The notes beneath the pieces were generated by a model that ran no database searches, was not told the DNA's origin, and saw nothing but the letters and a program-made list of their open reading frames with translations. From NCBI RefSeq assembly GCF_017310015.1, contig NZ_CP022297.1, positions 496,001 to 560,000 on the forward strand: 64,000 nucleotides of DNA, given 5' to 3'. Both the position numbers and the translations under genes were made by a program. Positions within the stretch are counted from its first letter, which is position 1. Each line of letters opens with the position of its first letter. Below, in pieces: positions 8,191 to 17,563 of this stretch. The DNA comes from Marinobacterium iners (lineage in GTDB: Bacteria > Pseudomonadota > Gammaproteobacteria > Pseudomonadales > Balneatricaceae).

Positions 8191-9030
8191 GTGAGCAGCA
8201 GCTTTAGTATTACACCAGCGGAATTCCGTGAGTTCAGCAGCTTTCTTGAAAAAAGCTGCGGCATTCTGCTGGCTGAACACAAGCAGTACCTGGTCCAAAG
8301 CCGCTTGGGCAAGATCATGCAGCAGCAAGGCTGTTCAAGCCTCAGTGAGCTGGTGGCACGTCTTGGCAGAGCGGGTGGCAACAGCCTGAAAGAACAGGTA
8401 ATCGACGCCATGACCACCAACGAAACCCTCTGGTTTCGTGATATTCATCCCTACGAAATCTTGCGTAATAAGCTTCTGCCTGAGCTGCATGAGAAAAGTC
8501 GCTTTCAGAAGCTGCGAATCTGGTCTGCGGCCTGCTCCACCGGGCAGGAGCCGTACTCCATCAGTATGGTGATTGACGAGTTCAAACAGAGTCATGCCGG
8601 GGCTTTTTCGTCCGGCGAAGAAATACTGGCGACTGATATTTCCACCACAGTGCTGGATCAGGCACGACGAGGTGAATATGAAATGCTGGCGTTGGGGCGT
8701 GGTCTGTCTCAGGAGCGGCTGCACCGCTACTTTGAGTCATCACCCACCGGTAGCTGGGGTATCAAACCCCACATCAAGAGCCGGGTGCGCTTTCAAAGCC
8801 TCAACCTGCTTGGGCCTTACAGTTCACTGGGGCAGTTTGATCTGATTTTTTGCCGCAATGTGCTGATCTACTTCTCGTCAGACGTAAAACTCGAAATTCT
8901 GCGCAAAATGCACAAGCAGCTGCGCCCGGGGGGGTATCTGCTGCTGGGTGCTTCCGAGTCTCTCTCAGGCCTGTCTGACTTGTATAAAATGATCCACTGC
9001 CGCCCCGGTATTATCTACCAGGCAATCTGA
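8191..9030 (+). CDS. cheR: CheR, chemoreceptor glutamate methyltransferase
   Basis: 279 aa, the full family length. CheR uses S-adenosylmethionine to methylate glutamates of chemoreceptors during adaptation. There is an N-terminal helical CheR_N domain (about 5-65), the NETLWFRD substrate-side motif near 73-80, the SAM-binding segment WSAACSTGQEPYS near 110-122, and a C-terminal Rossmann fold with FCRNVLIYF near 220-228. It starts with GTG at 8191; GGGGAG lies about 9 nt upstream. It follows cheV closely and is probably cotranscribed. No cheB or cheA is in the window. Confidence 0.95.
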   Translation: MSSSFSITPAEFREFSSFLEKSCGILLAEHKQYLVQSRLGKIMQQQGCSSLSELVARLGRAGGNSLKEQVIDAMTTNETLWFRDIHPYEILRNKLLPELHEKSRFQKLRIWSAACSTGQEPYSISMVIDEFKQSHAGAFSSGEEILATDISTTVLDQARRGEYEMLALGRGLSQERLHRYFESSPTGSWGIKPHIKSRVRFQSLNLLGPYSSLGQFDLIFCRNVLIYFSSDVKLEILRKMHKQLRPGGYLLLGASESLSGLSDLYKMIHCRPGIIYQAI

Positions 9031-9035
9031 AAACT

Positions 9036-9065
9036 GAGCGGCAGTCTTGCCGCCCTTTGCCGCTC
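9036..9065 (+). terminator. Hairpin after cheR
   Basis: GAGCGGCA (9036-9043) and TGCCGCTC (9058-9065) can pair around a 14-nt loop just after the cheR stop. There is no T-run, so it is a weak terminator candidate or an RNA 3'-end structure. Confidence 0.35.
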
Positions 9066-9169
9066 GGCACTATTTGTAGCGGTACAGCCTTGCCGCTTGC
9101 CGCTGTATATTGCCTCCCTGAAACTGTCCGAACTTTCCCAAAGCCACCCATCACGGGTTTTTTCGCTAC

Positions 9170-9185
9170 TGGCACGTTGCTTGCT
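9170..9185 (+). promoter_or_regulatory. Sigma-54 promoter for flgB operon
   Basis: TGGCAC-GTTGC-TTGCT matches the -24/-12 sigma-54 consensus TGGCAC-N5-TTGCA/T exactly. It lies 39 nt before the flgB start. In Pseudomonas-type hierarchies such hook/basal-body promoters are activated by FleQ or FleR; both are encoded at 53.9-57.8 kb. Confidence 0.9.
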
Positions 9186-9223
9186 TAATTACAGATATAG
9201 CAACCTGTAACGGATAAGCGGCA

Positions 9224-9622
9224 ATGGCGATCAACTTTGACTCAGCACTGGGGATTCATGAAAACGCCCTGATACTCAGAGCGCGACGGGCTGAGGTGCT
9301 GGCCAACAATATTGCCAATGCGGATACGCCCAACTACAAGGCCCGTGATCTGGATTTTAGTGCCGTGCTCGAAGGTGAAACCGCTGGCGCCAATCTGTCG
9401 TTGAAGAAAACGGCATCCGGTCATCAATCCGAGTTTTTGTCACCGGATGCCGCGGCTGACCTGATGTTTCGTATTCCGAACCAGCCGTCAGTAGATGGCA
9501 ATACGGTAGAGACCCAGGAAGAGATGGCTCGCTACACAGACAATGCGCTCCGTTATCAAGCGTCCTTTCAGTTTCTGAACAGCAAGTTCCAGGGGCTGAC
9601 ACGTGCAATCAAGGGTGAATAA
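9224..9622 (+). CDS. flgB: FlgB, proximal rod protein
   Basis: 132 aa, the usual size. FlgB forms part of the flagellar rod in the periplasm. The N-terminal rod/hook motif LANNIANADTPNYKARDLDF lies near residues 27-46, with the matching C-terminal helix ending in QFLNSKFQGLTRAI. It is the first gene of flgBCDE behind a sigma-54 promoter, and flgC follows after 2 nt. Confidence 0.97.
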   Translation: MAINFDSALGIHENALILRARRAEVLANNIANADTPNYKARDLDFSAVLEGETAGANLSLKKTASGHQSEFLSPDAAADLMFRIPNQPSVDGNTVETQEEMARYTDNALRYQASFQFLNSKFQGLTRAIKGE

Positions 9623-9624
9623 AC

Positions 9625-10059
9625 ATGTCGTTGAGTAACGTTTTCAACATCGCGGGCTCCGCCATGACAGCGCAAACAGTGCGGCTTAACACCACCGCCA
9701 GTAACATGGCTAATGCGGAAAGCATCAGTTCCAGCGAAGCGGAAACCTACCGCGCCCGCAAGCCGGTGTTTGCACTCAAGGAAGCTCAGACTGAACACCT
9801 GCCTGATCACCTGCAGACATTGGTGCCGGGCCAAGGTGTTGATGTTAAAGGGATCATTGAAAGCGATTCGCCCCTGCGCATGGCGTACGAACCGAATCAC
9901 CCGATGGCCGATGAAAACGGGTATATCTGGTACCCGAACGTAAATGTGGTGGAAGAGATGGCGGATATGATTTCAGCCTCGCGCTCGTTCCAGATCAACG
10001 CCGATATTATGAATACGGCCAAACAGATGCTTCAGCGTACGCTGACGCTGGGGCAATAA
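9625..10059 (+). CDS. flgC: FlgC, rod protein
   Basis: 144 aa. It is a rod component that joins FlgB and the other rod proteins. The N-terminal rod motif (SNMANAESI near 28-36) and the C-terminal FlgC signature (YPNVNVVEEMADMISASRSF, about residues 103-122) are both present. It sits between flgB and flgD in the sigma-54-controlled operon. Confidence 0.97.
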   Translation: MSLSNVFNIAGSAMTAQTVRLNTTASNMANAESISSSEAETYRARKPVFALKEAQTEHLPDHLQTLVPGQGVDVKGIIESDSPLRMAYEPNHPMADENGYIWYPNVNVVEEMADMISASRSFQINADIMNTAKQMLQRTLTLGQ

Positions 10060-10080
10060 GGTCAGTAAGAGGATAACGCC

Positions 10081-10764
10081 ATGAGCAATGTAAACGGCGT
10101 CGGCAGTAACAACATCTACGATCAGATCAATCAGAAGAACCAGTCTCAATCCACGGCGACTGACTCTGTTTCTGAAGACCGTCAAATGTTTATGAAGCTG
10201 CTGATTGCACAGTTGCAAAACCAAGATCCGACTAGTCCTGCAGAGACCAGCGATTTTATGCAGCAGATCTCTACATTGAGCAACGTAGAAAGTATTCAAA
10301 ACCTTTCCAAAACCATGGAAACCATGAGCAGTACACTGATCAGCAGTCAGGCGGCGCTGCAGGCCTCATCCATGGTGGGTCAGCGTGCGTTTGTGAATAC
10401 AGACATTGCTCAGCTGCCCCAGCAGGGGGGGCTGGTTGATGGTCTCGTGAGCACTGATGTCAGCTCCAGCGATATACGCATCTCTATTTATGATGGCAGT
10501 GGTAAGCGCGTCGACCGTGTCAGTATGGGCGCGCAGCCCCCTGGGGATCATAACTTTGTTTGGCAGGCAGGCGAGAATGTACCGGCTGGCAACTATCGTA
10601 TTGTGGCTGAAGCAGCCAGCAGCGCCGATGGTGAATACGAAGAAGTAGCGACCTATATGGGGTTCAATATCAACAGCGTCACTTTGGGGCAAAATGGGAT
10701 TGGTATGAAAGTCAATACCGCCATTGGTGCCATCGATATGAATGAAGTGAAGCAGCTCGGTTAA
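10081..10764 (+). CDS. flgD: FlgD, hook-capping protein
   Basis: 227 aa scaffold that caps the growing hook and is later displaced. The conserved N-terminal segment LLIAQLQNQDPTSP (about 41-54) precedes a Tudor/FnIII-like C-terminal region containing VWQAGENVPAGNYRI. An AGAGGA ribosome site lies 5 nt before the ATG. It is the third gene of flgBCDE. Confidence 0.96.
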   Translation: MSNVNGVGSNNIYDQINQKNQSQSTATDSVSEDRQMFMKLLIAQLQNQDPTSPAETSDFMQQISTLSNVESIQNLSKTMETMSSTLISSQAALQASSMVGQRAFVNTDIAQLPQQGGLVDGLVSTDVSSSDIRISIYDGSGKRVDRVSMGAQPPGDHNFVWQAGENVPAGNYRIVAEAASSADGEYEEVATYMGFNINSVTLGQNGIGMKVNTAIGAIDMNEVKQLG

Positions 10765-10778
10765 GTGAGGTAACAAAA

Positions 10779-12989
10779 ATGGCAGGTTTTAATACGGCCG
10801 TCACTGGCCTGAAGGCATCCACCACAATGCTGGATGTGGCCGGTAATAACATTGCTAATGCGAGCACCGTCGGGTTTAAAGGCTCCCGAACAGAGTTTGG
10901 TGATATATATGCAACAGCAGTTGTGGGTGCAGGGTCGAGTAATACGCCGGGTTCTGGTGTTACTGTGAGCGATATAGCCCAAGATTTTAGTGGGGGTACT
11001 ATTGAGTTTACGAATAGTAACCTGGATTTGGCTATTAATGGATCAGGTTTTTTCCAGCTGAAAGATAGTAGCGGTAGCATATCTTATACACGTGCTGGCG
11101 CATTTGAGCTGGATAAAGAAGGCTATATTGTTAGTAAAAATAACAAGCGGCTACAAGGCTTTGGGCTTGATCCACAGGGCAACATTTTGCCGCTGCAAGA
11201 TCTTTCAGTGTCGCAGAAGCAAAGTCCACCTAAAGCGACTGAAAAAATTGAGTTGTCTTTCAATATTGATGAAAATGATGACGCCTCGAATAATGAAAAA
11301 GTCTTCAATAAGGTAAATCCTAACTCCTATACATGGTCGACCACAGTCGGTACATTCGATAGCTTGGGGAATGAGCAAAGCATTCGATTTTACTTTGCAG
11401 AACAGCAGGCTATTCGAGAATCCTATCGGTTTGCACTCGACGATGGAGCGGGTTCGTTCACGGCAGCAACAGTTGATACCGTTGCGGTTCCTCCTGCTGT
11501 AGCGACAGACGCAGTATTCGGTACGGGTGGCAGTGCTGTAAAGCTGTCAGGTTTTGAGTTGGCAATGAACGGTACTGGCGGCGCTGCAACAGTTACCTCT
11601 CTGCAAGATGCGAATGATCGAGAAAAACTATATTGGGATGTAACAGCCCCGATTCTGGATGACAGCAACAATGTATATTACCAGCTGACGGATGAGTCCA
11701 AGAGTAAACTGAAAGAAACCTTTGCGAATGGCGGTGATCCCCGAATCGATCTGGATACGCTGGTGTTGAATGGTACGACAGGTCAGGTTTCGTTTGAAAC
11801 ACATGCAGAATATACCGAATATGGTGATTTTGTCGTGGAAGTGGCCGGTAAAGAGGTGGATAATACTCTACCTGCATCTGAATCATTTAGAGATTCTAAT
11901 GAGATTCAATCGTTCCAGCTGGATCCTACAAAGTTTACAGCGGGCGTTGATGGTAACCAGTTGGGTGAAACATTTGTTATCAGCTTTGGTAGCGTAGACA
12001 TCACTCTTAAAAGTGAGTTGACGTATGAGGGTGCTATTGCAACCATTACCAGTTTTGAGCAAGAAATAATCGATGCGAATCCTGGTCTTGAATCTGTTTC
12101 ATACAACTCTTTGCAGGATAGAATTGAAATAAAATGGCAGGCTAAACAAGGTGACGTTGATAACGATATATTGGACTTCCCGGTAGTATCAGGCACCTTG
12201 GCGAATGCACCGTTTTTGGGGCTTGATACAGCAACAGGGAAGGTGGACCTGCAAGAGTTGCAGAAGGGCGATAACAGCTATATTGGTGTATATCGCACAT
12301 ATGCATACCTTAATGACAATGATCAGCTGAATCTAGGTAAAATACGTGATCCTGGCTCGCTGGTGGAAGATCCTGCTACGCCGACAGCACCTGGCCCGAT
12401 ATTGGTGAGCTTTAACACAACAACAGGGGTGTTGGAATCAGTTAACGGCGGAAATGTTTCCAACGCGGGTAAGGCACCGACAATCACTATTCTGGGTGCC
12501 GACCCTGCGAATCCTCAAGATGCCCTGTTGGACTCCGATGTAGATAATCTCAAGGGTGTACAGCTTGATCTCAGTGGCTCGTCCCAGTTTGGCTCCGAAT
12601 CGATTGTGAATAAGCGTTCACAGGATGGCTATACCAAGGGCGATTTGATCGGTGTGACCTTCTCAGAAGATGGTCGAATGGTCGCCAGTTTCAGTAATGG
12701 TCAGTTGGCGGAGTTGGGTATTGTTGCCGTTGCGACCTTTGAGAACCAGGATGGCTTGCAGAATGCCGGTAATACTGAGTGGGTACAAACATTGTCTTCC
12801 GGTGATCCGGTGCTTAACCCGCCAGGTACCGGTCTGAACGGTACGCTTCGCTCTGCTGCCCTTGAGCAGTCAAACGTGGACTTGTCTGCTGAACTGGTCA
12901 AGCTCATTGAGGGGCAGCGTAACTTCCAGGCTAACTCCAAAACACTGGAAACCCTCAACACAGTGACTCAGGCTATTTTGCAGATCTAA
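10779..12989 (+). CDS. flgE: FlgE, hook protein (unusually long)
   Basis: 736 aa, against roughly 400-470 aa in enterics and Pseudomonas. The ends are canonical: an N-terminal rod/hook motif (NNIANASTVGFKGSR near 24-38) with GSGFFQL, and a C-terminal D0 helix ending NFQANSKTLETLNTVTQAIL. The extra length is in the central surface domains, about residues 170-560. Codon and base use there are noticeably more AT-rich than in flgC, flgF or flgG. The reading frame is uninterrupted. An intrinsic terminator and a new sigma-54 promoter follow, so flgE ends the flgBCDE operon. Confidence 0.95.
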   Translation: MAGFNTAVTGLKASTTMLDVAGNNIANASTVGFKGSRTEFGDIYATAVVGAGSSNTPGSGVTVSDIAQDFSGGTIEFTNSNLDLAINGSGFFQLKDSSGSISYTRAGAFELDKEGYIVSKNNKRLQGFGLDPQGNILPLQDLSVSQKQSPPKATEKIELSFNIDENDDASNNEKVFNKVNPNSYTWSTTVGTFDSLGNEQSIRFYFAEQQAIRESYRFALDDGAGSFTAATVDTVAVPPAVATDAVFGTGGSAVKLSGFELAMNGTGGAATVTSLQDANDREKLYWDVTAPILDDSNNVYYQLTDESKSKLKETFANGGDPRIDLDTLVLNGTTGQVSFETHAEYTEYGDFVVEVAGKEVDNTLPASESFRDSNEIQSFQLDPTKFTAGVDGNQLGETFVISFGSVDITLKSELTYEGAIATITSFEQEIIDANPGLESVSYNSLQDRIEIKWQAKQGDVDNDILDFPVVSGTLANAPFLGLDTATGKVDLQELQKGDNSYIGVYRTYAYLNDNDQLNLGKIRDPGSLVEDPATPTAPGPILVSFNTTTGVLESVNGGNVSNAGKAPTITILGADPANPQDALLDSDVDNLKGVQLDLSGSSQFGSESIVNKRSQDGYTKGDLIGVTFSEDGRMVASFSNGQLAELGIVAVATFENQDGLQNAGNTEWVQTLSSGDPVLNPPGTGLNGTLRSAALEQSNVDLSAELVKLIEGQRNFQANSKTLETLNTVTQAILQI

Positions 12990-13022
12990 CCCTAACCAGC
13001 TGCATTATTGCATGTTATTCAG

Positions 13023-13043
13023 GCCGGGCTTATGCCCGGCTTT
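13023..13043 (+). terminator. Intrinsic terminator after flgE
   Basis: GCCGGGC-TTAT-GCCCGGC, a perfect 7-bp stem with a 4-nt loop, followed by TTTC. It lies 34 nt after the flgE stop and directly upstream of the flgF promoter. Confidence 0.8.
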
Positions 13044-13051
13044 CTCGTTTA

Positions 13052-13067
13052 TGGCACGCAGTTTGCT
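13052..13067 (+). promoter_or_regulatory. Sigma-54 promoter for flgF operon
   Basis: TGGCAC-GCAGT-TTGCT matches the -24/-12 sigma-54 consensus exactly, 51 nt before flgF. With the terminator just upstream it separates flgBCDE and flgFGHIJ into two transcription units. Confidence 0.9.
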
Positions 13068-13117
13068 TGTTATAGGGTAAAGCCAGTTCAAACGGCAAGG
13101 TTTTACCGGAGCAAACA

Positions 13118-13861
13118 ATGGATAAAGTGCTGTATGTTGCCATGACCGGCGCGCGTGAGAACATGTACGCGCAGCAGGCCCACGCCAATAACCTGGCCAA
13201 TGCGACGACCACCGGCTTCAAGAGTGATTTCGAGCAGGCCCGCGCCATGCGTGTGCTGGGTGAAGGTTATGAGTCTCGCGTTTACTCCATGAGTGAGCGG
13301 CCCGGCACGGATCTTGATAGTGGCACACTGATGCAAACGGGGCGTGATCTGGATGTGGCGGTTGCCGGTGATGGCTGGCTTGCCGTTCAGGGGCCGGACG
13401 GCAACGAAGTGTACACCCGCAACGGATCACTGCAGATCAATGCCGCCAACCAGCTGGTGACAGGCAGCGGCTTGCCGGTGATCGGGGCTGGTGGTGGGCC
13501 GATTGTGATTCCGCCCGCCGAGAACATAACCATTGGTAACGATGGCACGGTCACCATCCGTCCGATCGGTGAGAATGCGGTCGAAATTGCCTTGGTGGAT
13601 CAAATCAAACTGGTGCAGCCAGAACAGGGTCAGTTGTTTAAAGGGCGCGATGGTTTCATGCACACGGATAACGATGTGCCGCTGGCTGCCAATCCGAATG
13701 TACAAGTGCGTGCTGGCTATCTTGAGTCCAGCAACGTGAATGCCATCTCTGAACTGACCTCTATGATCAGTCTTCAGCGACAGTTTGAGATGCAAGTGAA
13801 AATGATGAAAACGGCTGAAGAGAACTCATCTGCAGCAGCAGAAGTGCTTTCAATGAGCTGA
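13118..13861 (+). CDS. flgF: FlgF, proximal rod protein
   Basis: 247 aa, normal length. The N-terminal rod motif HANNLANATTTGFKSDFEQ lies near 22-40 and the C-terminal signature SSNVNAISELTSMISLQRQF near 203-222. It starts at ATG 13118; a CGGAG site lies 6-7 nt upstream. It is the first gene of flgFGHIJ behind its own sigma-54 promoter. Confidence 0.96.
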   Translation: MDKVLYVAMTGARENMYAQQAHANNLANATTTGFKSDFEQARAMRVLGEGYESRVYSMSERPGTDLDSGTLMQTGRDLDVAVAGDGWLAVQGPDGNEVYTRNGSLQINAANQLVTGSGLPVIGAGGGPIVIPPAENITIGNDGTVTIRPIGENAVEIALVDQIKLVQPEQGQLFKGRDGFMHTDNDVPLAANPNVQVRAGYLESSNVNAISELTSMISLQRQFEMQVKMMKTAEENSSAAAEVLSMS

Positions 13862-13879
13862 ATCACAGGAGAATAACCG

Positions 13880-14665
13880 ATGCACGGTGCTTTGCATGTT
13901 GCTAAAACCGGTCTGAGCGCACAGGACACTCAGCTCAAGGTGATTTCCAACAATCTGGCTAACGTCAGTACCGTTGGTTTCAAGAAAGACCGGCTGGAAT
14001 TTGAGGACTTGTTGTATCAAGTTCGCCGTCAGCCCGGTGCGGCTACCGGTGAAGATTCAATGCTGCCTTCCGGCCTGCAGCTGGGCAGCGGTGTCCGCAC
14101 CGTCAGTACCCAGAAGCTGTTCCATACGGGTGACATGCAGATCACTGACCAGCCTTTTGACGTGGCAATCAATGGTCGTGGTTTTTTACAAGTTGCCATG
14201 CCCAATGGTGACATCGCCTATACCCGCAATGGCGAGTTGCACCTTGATGGCGAGAACCGTCTGGTCACTTCAGAAGGCTACCTGGTTGAACCTGCAATCA
14301 CCCTGCCGGACCAGGTAACCAATTTTTCGGTGGGCAATGATGGCACCGTGAGTGTAACGGTAGCGGGTGATCCCAACCCTCAAGAGTTGGGACAGCTGGA
14401 ATTGGCCGATTTTGTTAACCCCCAGGGGCTGCAGGCAACAGGCCAGAACCTGTACATTGAAACGGCTGCAAGCGGTGCGCCGATTGTTGGCCTTGCCGGA
14501 GAAGAGGGACGCGGCATCATCAAGCAGGGGATGCTTGAAGGCTCGAATGTGAATGCGGTCGAAGAGCTTGTGGATATGATCACCACCCAGCGCGCCTATG
14601 AGATGAACTCCAAAGTGATCTCGACCGCAGACGAGATGCTGTCCTATGTCAGCCAGCAGCTCTAA
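13880..14665 (+). CDS. flgG: FlgG, distal rod protein
   Basis: 261 aa, the usual size, and highly conserved. It carries the N-terminal signature AQDTQLKVISNNLANVSTVG (about 14-33) and the C-terminal EGSNVNAVEELVDMITTQRAY (about 219-239). It forms the distal rod that crosses the P and L rings. An AGGAG ribosome site precedes ATG 13880; flgH follows after 21 nt. Confidence 0.97.
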   Translation: MHGALHVAKTGLSAQDTQLKVISNNLANVSTVGFKKDRLEFEDLLYQVRRQPGAATGEDSMLPSGLQLGSGVRTVSTQKLFHTGDMQITDQPFDVAINGRGFLQVAMPNGDIAYTRNGELHLDGENRLVTSEGYLVEPAITLPDQVTNFSVGNDGTVSVTVAGDPNPQELGQLELADFVNPQGLQATGQNLYIETAASGAPIVGLAGEEGRGIIKQGMLEGSNVNAVEELVDMITTQRAYEMNSKVISTADEMLSYVSQQL

Positions 14666-14686
14666 TGACAGGCTAAGGTGAACATA

Positions 14687-15367
14687 ATGATGACCAGACT
14701 TTTGCGACTGTGGCCATTGTTTGGCTTGGTGCTGCTGACGGGATGTGTCAATAAGGCCCCCAAGCCGGACAATCCCTATTATGCGCCAATTCAGCCCGCG
14801 CAGATGCAGCAACCCAAACCGGTGAATGGCTCTATCTATCAGGCGGGCACCGGAATGGATCTGTACAGCGACGGGCGTGCGCATCGTGTGGGTGACATTA
14901 TCACGGTGGTCCTGACGGAGCGCACCCAGTCTTCTAAAAGCTCATCAACCGATACCGACAAAACCACCAATATCGGTATTGGTGTACCCAACGTATTGGG
15001 TCAGGATCTGACCCTGTTCGGCAACCCTCTCAGTGCTTCCATGAACAGCAACAGCGGTTTTGAGGGCACGGGTAATTCCGATATGCGTAACAGCCTCAGT
15101 GGCAATATTACCGTGACCATTCATCAGTTGATGCCCAACGGTACCATGCTGGTTCGCGGTGAAAAATGGCTGACTCTGAATCAGGGGGATGAATATATCC
15201 GCGTGAGTGGTCTGGTGCGGCCACAGGATATTGGACCTGACAACAGTATCGAGTCTACACGCCTTGCTGATGCTCGCATTACCTACAGCGGCACCGGTGC
15301 CACTCATGACGCAAACGTTATGGGTTGGTTGGCACGCTTCTTTATCAGTCCGTTGTGGCCATTTTAA
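14687..15367 (+). CDS. flgH: FlgH, L-ring lipoprotein
   Basis: 226 aa. FlgH forms the outer-membrane L-ring around the rod. It has a lipoprotein signal peptide with lipobox LLTGC (lipidated Cys near residue 20), and the C-terminal family segment VRPQDIGPDNSIESTRLADA. ATG 14687 has an AAGG ribosome site about 8 nt upstream. A GTG at 14678 and an ATG at 14690 are possible alternatives. Confidence 0.95.
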   Translation: MMTRLLRLWPLFGLVLLTGCVNKAPKPDNPYYAPIQPAQMQQPKPVNGSIYQAGTGMDLYSDGRAHRVGDIITVVLTERTQSSKSSSTDTDKTTNIGIGVPNVLGQDLTLFGNPLSASMNSNSGFEGTGNSDMRNSLSGNITVTIHQLMPNGTMLVRGEKWLTLNQGDEYIRVSGLVRPQDIGPDNSIESTRLADARITYSGTGATHDANVMGWLARFFISPLWPF

Positions 15368-15387
15368 GAGCTTCTAAGGAGAACACC

Positions 15388-16491
15388 ATGAATAAAATGT
15401 TTCGACTTGGATTGCTGTTACTGTCTCTGTCGGCCCTGCTGGCTGCTCCTGTGCAGGCTGAACGGCTGAAGGATATCACCAGCGTAGCGGGTGTGCGTAC
15501 CAACCAGCTGGTGGGCTATGGTCTGGTAGTGGGGCTTGACGGTACTGGTGACAAAACCAGTTTTACCTCACAGACATTCCGTAACATGCTGAACAATTTC
15601 GGCGTGGCGATTCCTCCCAATGTTGACCCGAAATCAAAGAATATTGCAGCAGTCGCGATCCATGCGGACTTGCCTCCTTTTGCCAAACCGGGTCAGCCGA
15701 TTGATGTCACCGTTTCCACCATTGGTGATGCCAAAAGCCTGCGTGGCGGCAGTCTGTTGATGGCGCCGCTCAAGGGTGCTGACGGCAATGTCTATGCCAT
15801 AGCACAGGGTAACCTGGTGGTGTCCGGTTTCGGTGTACAGGGCAGTGACGGCTCGCGCCTGTCTCTGAACGTGCCCAGTGTCGGGCGGATTCCCAACGGT
15901 GCGACTGTTGAGCGCACAGTGCCCAATGCGTTTGCACAGGGTGACAGCTTGATGTTCAACCTCAACCATCCGGACTTTACTACCGCTCGTCGAGTGGCCG
16001 AGCAGATCAATAACCTGCTGGGGCCTGATATGGCACAGGCACTCGATGCAGCCTCTGTTCGTGTGCGAGCTCCGCGCGATCCGTCACAGCGGGTCTCGTT
16101 CCTTTCTGTGTTGGAGAACCTCGAAGTCCAGCCCGGTGAAGAAACAGCCAGGGTCATCATCAACTCCCGTACCGGCACCATCATCATCGGTCAGAACGTG
16201 CGGGTATCGCCGGTGGCCATCACTCATGGTGGTCTGACCGTTGCCATTACCGAAAATTTGGATGTTGCCCAGCCCAATGTGCTTGGCGGTGGTAATACCG
16301 TGGTGACACCGCGTACCGAGATTGAGATTGAAGAAGGCTCGGGCCGCATGTTCGAGTTTGCGCCAGGTGCAACCCTGAGCGACATCGTTGAAGCGGTCAA
16401 TCAGGTGGGGGCAGCGCCCGGTGATCTGATGGCGATTCTTGAAGCGCTCAAACAATCCGGTGCGCTCAAGGCTGAACTGGTGGTGATCTGA
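15388..16491 (+). CDS. flgI: FlgI, P-ring protein
   Basis: 367 aa periplasmic P-ring protein. It has a signal peptide (hydrophobic core at residues 5-15, cleavage after VQA near 20). The mature N-terminus ERLKDITSVAGVRTNQLVGYG is typical, and the conserved GTIIIGQNVRVSPVAITHGG follows near 260-279. ATG 15388 is preceded by AAGGAGA; the longer open frame into flgH is not coding. It ends 1 nt before flgJ. Confidence 0.97.
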   Translation: MNKMFRLGLLLLSLSALLAAPVQAERLKDITSVAGVRTNQLVGYGLVVGLDGTGDKTSFTSQTFRNMLNNFGVAIPPNVDPKSKNIAAVAIHADLPPFAKPGQPIDVTVSTIGDAKSLRGGSLLMAPLKGADGNVYAIAQGNLVVSGFGVQGSDGSRLSLNVPSVGRIPNGATVERTVPNAFAQGDSLMFNLNHPDFTTARRVAEQINNLLGPDMAQALDAASVRVRAPRDPSQRVSFLSVLENLEVQPGEETARVIINSRTGTIIIGQNVRVSPVAITHGGLTVAITENLDVAQPNVLGGGNTVVTPRTEIEIEEGSGRMFEFAPGATLSDIVEAVNQVGAAPGDLMAILEALKQSGALKAELVVI

Positions 16492-16492
16492 T

Positions 16493-17563
16493 ATGGCGAT
16501 CGACAGCGGCAGGCTTACACCTTCACAAGCGGCGCTTTTTACTGACCTGAACCAGCTGCAAAAGCTGAAAACTCAGGCTGGCAATGACCAACAAGCCGCC
16601 CTGAAAGGTGTCGCGCAGGAGTTTGAGCAACTGTTCATGAACATGATGCTCAAAAGCATGCGCCAGGCCAGTGACGTGTTGGCGTCAGACAGCCCGTTCA
16701 ACTCCGGTGACGTAAAGTTTTATCAGGAGATGTTTGACCAGCAGCTGACGCTGGATCTGTCGAAAAAGGACAGCATCGGGCTGGCCGATATCATCGTCAA
16801 ACAGCTGAGTCAGCAACACGCGCCTGTCGTGGCACCGGGGCAAGATGAAGAAAAAGGTGACCAGCAGTCGATGACTGAGCAGATGCTGTCACGCGCCTTC
16901 GGTGGCGGGCCGCTGCCGCAAACACCGTCTGGCAACTACCGTGCACCATTAGCCAGCGAGTCTGAGCAGGAAGACAACAGCGATACGATTCAACCTGTAA
17001 CCCAGGAACTGACTGATCAGGACAAGGCAGGCTCCGAAACCGCAGCTGTGAAAGAAACCCTGCCAGCCCGATTTGAAACGCCAGCCGAGTTCATTGAAAA
17101 ACTGATGCCACTGGCCGAGCAGGCGGGAAAAGAGTTGGGTGTAAACCCTAATGTTCTGCTGGCGCAGGCCGCGCTTGAAACCGGCTGGGGCAAGTTCATC
17201 ACCCGTGATGCAACAAGCGGTGAGAGCAGCCGTAACCTGTTCAATATCAAGGCACACCGCAGCTGGGAAGGTGATACCGCGCAGGTACAAACGCTGGAAT
17301 ACCGTGGCGGTGTACCCGAGAAGGAACAGGCCCGCTTCCGTGCCTATGACAGCTATGCAGACAGCTTCACCGATTACGTTGATTTTTTGCGCAGCAACCC
17401 GCGATATCAACAGGCGCTGGAGCAGGGTGCAGACCCGACCCGCTTTGTACGTGAACTGCACAACGCCGGTTATGCCACCGATCCTGAATATGCCAACAAG
17501 ATAGAACGTATTTTCAGCGGTGACCTGCTGGCCGGTTTGGGCCGTGGCACTAAAGAAGGCTGA
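16493..17563 (+). CDS. flgJ: FlgJ, rod-binding protein and peptidoglycan hydrolase
   Basis: 356 aa. The N-terminal domain (about 30-110, with the FEQLFMNMMLKSMRQA region) is the rod-cap/scaffold part. The C-terminal GH73-like glucosaminidase domain (about 195-350) opens the peptidoglycan for the rod; its catalytic-Glu motif AALETGWGK is near 225-233. A Gln/Glu-rich linker joins the two. A sigma-28 promoter for flgK overlaps the end of the gene. Confidence 0.96.
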   Translation: MAIDSGRLTPSQAALFTDLNQLQKLKTQAGNDQQAALKGVAQEFEQLFMNMMLKSMRQASDVLASDSPFNSGDVKFYQEMFDQQLTLDLSKKDSIGLADIIVKQLSQQHAPVVAPGQDEEKGDQQSMTEQMLSRAFGGGPLPQTPSGNYRAPLASESEQEDNSDTIQPVTQELTDQDKAGSETAAVKETLPARFETPAEFIEKLMPLAEQAGKELGVNPNVLLAQAALETGWGKFITRDATSGESSRNLFNIKAHRSWEGDTAQVQTLEYRGGVPEKEQARFRAYDSYADSFTDYVDFLRSNPRYQQALEQGADPTRFVRELHNAGYATDPEYANKIERIFSGDLLAGLGRGTKEG

